Assembly (NCBI GenBank): GCA_905221605.1
Contig: CAJNDS010000080.1
Coordinates: 187,501 to 251,500, forward strand
Length of the DNA: 64,000 nt
Origin: Symbiodinium natans
Taxonomy: Eukaryota > Sar > Dinophyceae > Suessiales > Symbiodiniaceae
Direction: 5' to 3'
The translations under genes and the position numbers were made by a program. Shown here piece by piece: positions 60,607 to 64,000 of the stretch. The notes beneath the pieces were generated by a model. The model did no database searches, had not been told where the DNA came from, and saw only the letters and a list, made by a program, of their open reading frames with translations. Position 1 is the first letter of the stretch. Every line of letters begins with the position of its first letter.

Positions 60607-61022
60607 CTTTGAGTTCGAGGGTTTAGGGTTTAGGGTTTAGGGTTTAGGGTTTAGGGTTTGGGGTTTTAGGGTTTAGGGTTAGAAGTCTAGGGATTTCGGG
60701 TTTAGGGTTTGAGGCTTGGGGTTTTTGGGCTGAGGGTTTAGGGTTTAGGGCTTGAGGTTGTACAGTTTTAAGGGTTCAGGGTTTGAGGCTTTACGGTTTA
60801 GAGTTTAGGGTTTGAGGGTTTTGGAGTTGAGGGCAGGGTTCCAAAATATAGGGTCCCTGGTTGGGGTCGTGCCGTATTATGGGGGACCCAAAACGGGACC
60901 CGGACTTAGAGAATTACCCGAGTGTTTTTGTTGGGTTCTAGGCTTTGGGGTTTAGGGGTATAGGGTTCATGCAGGGATTTTGGGTTTGGGTTCATTTTTT
61001 TTGCGAGAGCGTGCCGGGACAC

Positions 61023-61094
61023 GCAGCCATTATCAGGAAAGTACGTTGACTTAGTGTATCTCTCAATGCTGTAGGACGACATCGAAAGCGACAT
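61023..61094 (-). CDS. exon of unknown protein, strongly coding
   Basis: Twenty-four codons MSLSMSSYSIERYTKSTYFP then DNGC; acceptor TTTGTCTCAG, donor GTGTCC. The frame stays open beyond the donor. Confidence 0.68.
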
Positions 61095-61471
61095 CTGAGA
61101 CAAACCGTAAACCCAAAAAACCCTGAACCCATAAACTCTGTAAACCCTAAATCCTGCAAACCCTAAATTCACATAAACCGTAAGTTCTATAAGCCATAAA
61201 TCCCAAACCCTTTCAGCCCTACACCGAAAACCCATCGCCCGCCTGCTTGGGGACTGAATGAACCCTACAACGTGCATGGTCCATATACCGACCCGAGTAG
61301 GGATTATAATCGTATAGAGTATACCATGCTAGATGTAGGGTTCATTTGGTTCAGAAGGTCGGGGGATTGCGATGGAGTTGGCGACATCTGGTTTAACGGT
61401 AGTTGGATCACGGGTCCTAGATTGCCGCGAGGTTTTCGGCATTTTCGGAAATCTACGGCCTGTTTCCGGCT

Positions 61472-61473
<2 letters not shown>

Positions 61474-61519
<46 letters not shown>

Positions 61520-61526
61520 GGGGGGA
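61474..61526. repeat. poly-G run
   Basis: About 50 G with one A near the end. Lies between the CATGGTCCATATACC-type element piece (61273-61370) and the 107-bp repeats. Confidence 0.95.
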
Positions 61527-61566
61527 TAAGAACGTCATTCATATTGCTTCCATGCACAAAACTCGG

Positions 61567-61862
61567 GTATTTACTGCGTTTTCGCCTCTTTGTACAACAC
61601 ACTGCGCAAGGATGTGGAACAAGACACGTTGTCACAAGCGTCCATGCCAATTTCGACGATGCCCAAAACACTGGTATTTACCGCGATGTTGCCTCGTTGT
61701 ACGACATACCGCGCAACAATGCGGAGCAGGACACGTTGTCACAAGCGTCCATGCCAATTGCGACGATGCCCAAAACACTGGTATTTTCCACGTTTTCGCC
61801 TCGTTGTACAACATACTGCGCAAGGATGTGGAAGAAGAAAAGCTGTCACAAGCGTCCATGCC
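61567..61862. repeat. 107-bp tandem repeat (2.8 copies)
   Basis: Units begin GTATTTACTGCG at 61567, 61674 and 61781 (period 107). Each carries TTGTACAACA, TGCGCAAGGATGTGGA and TGTCACAAGCGTCCATGCC. The period is not a multiple of three. In the plus frame the last unit runs on (KDVEEEKLSQASMPLAEVRS) to a GTAAAA at 61930; in the minus frame each unit carries an acceptor-like CCACATCCTTGCGCAG. Confidence 0.9.
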
Positions 61863-62115
61863 TTTGGCTGAAGTACGATCTCATTTAACACCACGGCCTC
61901 CTGTTTTAGGAATCCTCCAGAAACCCAGGTAAAACGTACGTTTTCGCACACCCAAACACCACGGCAATCTAGGACCCATGATCCGGGTAGTTTGAACCCT
62001 AAACCCTAAACCCTAAACCCTCAACCCTAAACCCTAAACCCTGAACCCCAAGCCCTAAACCCTAAACCCTAAACCCTAAACCCTAGTAGGGTTTAGGACC
62101 CATGAGCCCTCACAC

Positions 62116-62175
62116 CAAGCTGAGCTTTGACGCGGCTGCCGAATGCGCGGGTGAATGTGCGTGAGCCCCCTGCTG
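62116..62175 (-). CDS. exon, Ala/His/Ser-rich
   Basis: Twenty codons QQGAHAHSPAHSAAASKLSL; acceptor GAGTCTTCAG, donor GTGTGA. Confidence 0.58.
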
Positions 62176-62318
62176 CTGAAGACTCTTCTAGCGGTTTAGG
62201 GTTTAGGGTTTAGGGTTTAGGGTTTAGGGTTTAGGGTTTAGGGTTTAGGGTTTAGGGGTTCGGGTCTTGCCAACCAAAACCCATCAGCAACTCAAGCGCC
62301 CCCCCCAAGATCAGAATC

Positions 62319-62367
62319 CTGAGGCTCCCTCCTCTGCGATTGGCCGTGGTGCCAGCAGATTGATGGC
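62319..62367 (-). CDS. exon of unknown protein
   Basis: Codes AINLLAPRPIAEEGAS; acceptor AAGAGCCAG|G, donor GA (CCTCAG|GATTCT). Confidence 0.52.
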
Positions 62368-62513
62368 CTGGCTCTTTGTTCAGGTTGCGTCGGGGAAGCT
62401 TGTTGTGAAGAAGCACCTCAACCCTAAACCCTAAACCCTACACCCTAAACCCTACGGCCCGAAACCCTAAACCCCAAACACTAAACCCTAGAGGCTCATG
62501 ATGGTCGGTGTAC

Positions 62514-62586
62514 CTGGAGCTCAAAGATTGGCTCCCTCGGGTACTTCAAACACAAGCTGTGCTGTCGAGGGTCTCTGGAAAAGACT
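62514..62586 (-). CDS. exon of unknown protein, strongly coding
   Basis: Codes VFSRDPRQHSLCLKYPREPI then FELQ; acceptor TTTTTGGTGCAG, donor GTACAC. Confidence 0.7.
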
Positions 62587-63073
62587 CTGCACCAAAAACA
62601 CGCCTCAAACCTAGGAAAAGTTGAGGGCTTTATGGTTTGGGGTTTAGGGTTTAGGGTCTGTAGGCTTCAACCCCAAATCCCCTAAACCCTTGAGGGCTTT
62701 GCGGTTTTCGGCAAAAGTTGAGGGCCCTGGGAACTGACCCAAGCACGTGTCGGGGCGGCCCCATGCACTTTTGGCCTCATTTTTTGGGAAATAGGGTTTA
62801 GGTTTAGGGTTTAGGTTTAGGGTTTAGGGTTTAGGGTTTAGGGTTTAGGGTTTAGGGTTTAGGGTTTAGGGTTTAGGGTTTAGGGTTTAGGGTTTAGGGT
62901 TTAGGGTTTAGGGTTTAGGGAAATAGTTCTGGGAGGGGCCGTCCTGTTGGTGGAGGTCTTTAGGGGTTTATAGGGTTTTTTGGGGTTAGGGTTAGGGCTG
63001 AGGGGTTTGGGATTTAGGGTTATGCCATTCTGGCTTAGGCCATTTTGGTGGGAAGACCCTGAACCCTCATATC

Positions 63074-63117
63074 CTGTGCTGGTGGCGGCTCTCGTGTTTC
63101 CGTGTCATGACGCCGAC
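63074..63117 (-). CDS. candidate exon, basic
   Basis: Codes VGVMTRKHESRHQH; acceptor TTCCAAGCAG|G, donor GA (GCACAG|GATATG). Confidence 0.52.
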
Positions 63118-63192
63118 CTGCTTGGAACCGCTAGCCAAGGACTCGTGTTTAGGGCTTAGTGTTTCTTCGTAACATTAGAGTTCATGAGTATG

Positions 63193-63410
63193 AGGGTTTA
63201 CGAAGAAAGGGGACCCCCAATGTAGATCCCCAAATAGATGGACCCCCTCACAAGAGGGACCCCCGTAAGGTACCCCCTACTTTCGGAAACCCCCATGCAC
63301 TTAGTAGCCCAGCAACCATATCATAACAAGGGCACCCCTTTTTTGGTTGGTTACTCTATAAGGGAACCCAGAAACAAAAGAAAGGGTAAAGGGTACCACT
63401 GGGCTACCAA
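63193..63410. mobile_element. family B and family A elements side by side
   Basis: 63193-63296: AGGGTTTACGAAGAAAGGGG ... GGTACCCCCTACTTTCGGAAA (family B). 63302-63410: TAGTAGCCCAGCAACC ... GGGTACCACTGGGCTACCAA (family A). The same A-B pairing is seen at 51677-51880, in the other order. Confidence 0.75.
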
Positions 63411-63546
63411 GCCCTAAACCCTAAACCCTAAACCCTAAACCCTAAACCCTAAACATCTTTTGGGGGGAGCGTTTCGGATGCAGGGCTTAGGGTTGAAGGA
63501 GGGTCCAGGAGTTGATTGTTCATTGCTTCATTTTGGTGAGCTCGAC

Positions 63547-63584
63547 CTGACAGCCAGCGAATCCTCCAGCAAGGCACCATCGGG
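63547..63584 (-). CDS. candidate exon
   Basis: Codes PDGALLEDSLAV; acceptor CAAGTTTAG, donor GTCGAG; the frame continues RSSSPK to a stop. Confidence 0.5.
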
Positions 63585-63681
63585 CTAAACTTGAACCCCA
63601 AACTTGGCCCTAAACCCTAAACCCTAAACCCTAAACCCTAAACCCTGAACCCTGAACCCTAAACCCTAAACCCTAAAGGGC

Positions 63682-63748
63682 GTGGAAAGCCAAAGGCAGC
63701 GGCAGGGCCGGTGGTGTTGCAGGCAGCGTGAAGAGCTCCTGCCCCAGG
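63682..63748 (-). CDS. exon, Pro/Leu-rich
   Basis: Codes LGQELFTLPATPPALPLPLA then FH; acceptor CAGTGACCAG, donor GC or the telomeric tract just beyond. Most upstream island of the window; the gene must continue past 64 kb. Confidence 0.55.
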
Positions 63749-64000
63749 CTGGTCACTGCGTTTAGGGTTTAGGGTTTAGGGTTCTTCCTGAGAAAATCGC
63801 CCTTCTTTGCCCTGGAGGGGGGGGGGGGAGAGGAGGGGGAGAGACTATGCCCTTCTCCATCCCCCCCTTCAAAAACAAATATACAAGCAAAGGCAAGGGG
63901 AAAGAACGCCACAAGGCCACAAAGCCAAAATGCAAGGGTCTCAGGCTTTTATACTTGGGGGGATAATGAATATGGGGGGGGATAATACTGCTTTCAGCAC

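Larger units (their letters stand above)
1..64000. repeat. Interspersed telomere-type arrays (TTTAGGG)n / (CCCTAAA)n
   Basis: More than one hundred short arrays of the 7-bp unit TTTAGGG, in both orientations, run from about position 480 to 63780. Lengths are mostly 20-120 bp. Long examples are 1306-1400, 4800-4960, 10785-10965, 14408-14540, 43597-43688, 47800-47886, 56475-56576 and 62796-62920. The unit is the plant/alveolate-type telomere repeat. The arrays are internal and alternate in direction, so they are not a chromosome end. They are absent from about 6.6-9.5 kb and 15.2-18.5 kb. Most coding islands have CCCTAAA on their left and TTTAGGG on their right on the plus strand. Confidence 0.97.

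Noticed and set aside
1-64000. Chromosome end
   Set aside because: Arrays are short, in both directions and separated by unique sequence; neither window edge is a telomere tract.
1-64000. CRISPR-like array (short repeats with unique spacers)
   Set aside because: Repeat units are 7 bp in tandem, spacers vary from tens to thousands of bases, and there are no cas genes; the DNA is eukaryotic.
1-64000. tRNA, rRNA or spliceosomal RNA genes
   Set aside because: I looked for tRNA box-like pairs and conserved rRNA stretches and recognised none.

Overview
The window is nuclear DNA of a eukaryote, most probably a dinoflagellate or close alveolate relative. The evidence is: no bacterial gene layout; telomere-type repeat TTTAGGG / CCCTAAA in more than a hundred short internal arrays; very short coding islands (about 25-120 bp) separated by long introns; splice junctions that include GT, GC and GA donors and often AG|G acceptors, a mix reported for dinoflagellates; and a Lys/Gly/Trp-rich retroelement-like relic. 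There is no chromosome end: both repeat orientations alternate throughout.

Layout. Nearly all recognisable coding islands read on the minus strand, so the window looks like one very long gene or a few head-to-tail genes. From 63.7 kb down to about 24 kb there are some sixty short islands whose translations look protein-like (several hydrophobic, several charged or helical) but which I cannot assign to a family. From 22.6 kb to 11.5 kb the islands encode ankyrin repeats: eight exons (22632 to 19125) and a further six (14179 to 11486) each join in one continuous frame. From 10.8 kb to 0.35 kb lie more islands, one ankyrin-like (3100-3158), perhaps the C-terminal part. The start and true end of the gene(s) are not visible.

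Introns. They carry TTTAGGG tracts at the sense 5' side and CCCTAAA tracts just before the 3' splice site, so most coding islands sit in the arrangement CCCTAAA-exon-TTTAGGG. In 24 islands the 5' splice site appears to be the first GTTTAG of the tract. The intron interiors hold small inverted-repeat elements of at least five families, a 0.55-kb foldback palindrome, an irregular satellite (15.5-17.3 kb), 85-bp and 107-bp tandem repeats, poly-C/G runs (one of 270 bp), AT microsatellites and two decayed retroelement pieces.

How it fits together. The most interesting feature is a class of introns capped by inverted telomeric repeats, which would fold into UUUAGGG:CCCUAAA stems and bring splice sites together. 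Exon calls were made by eye from splice motifs, frame and protein likeness; short islands often stay open in more than one frame, so single calls outside the ankyrin chains are provisional.
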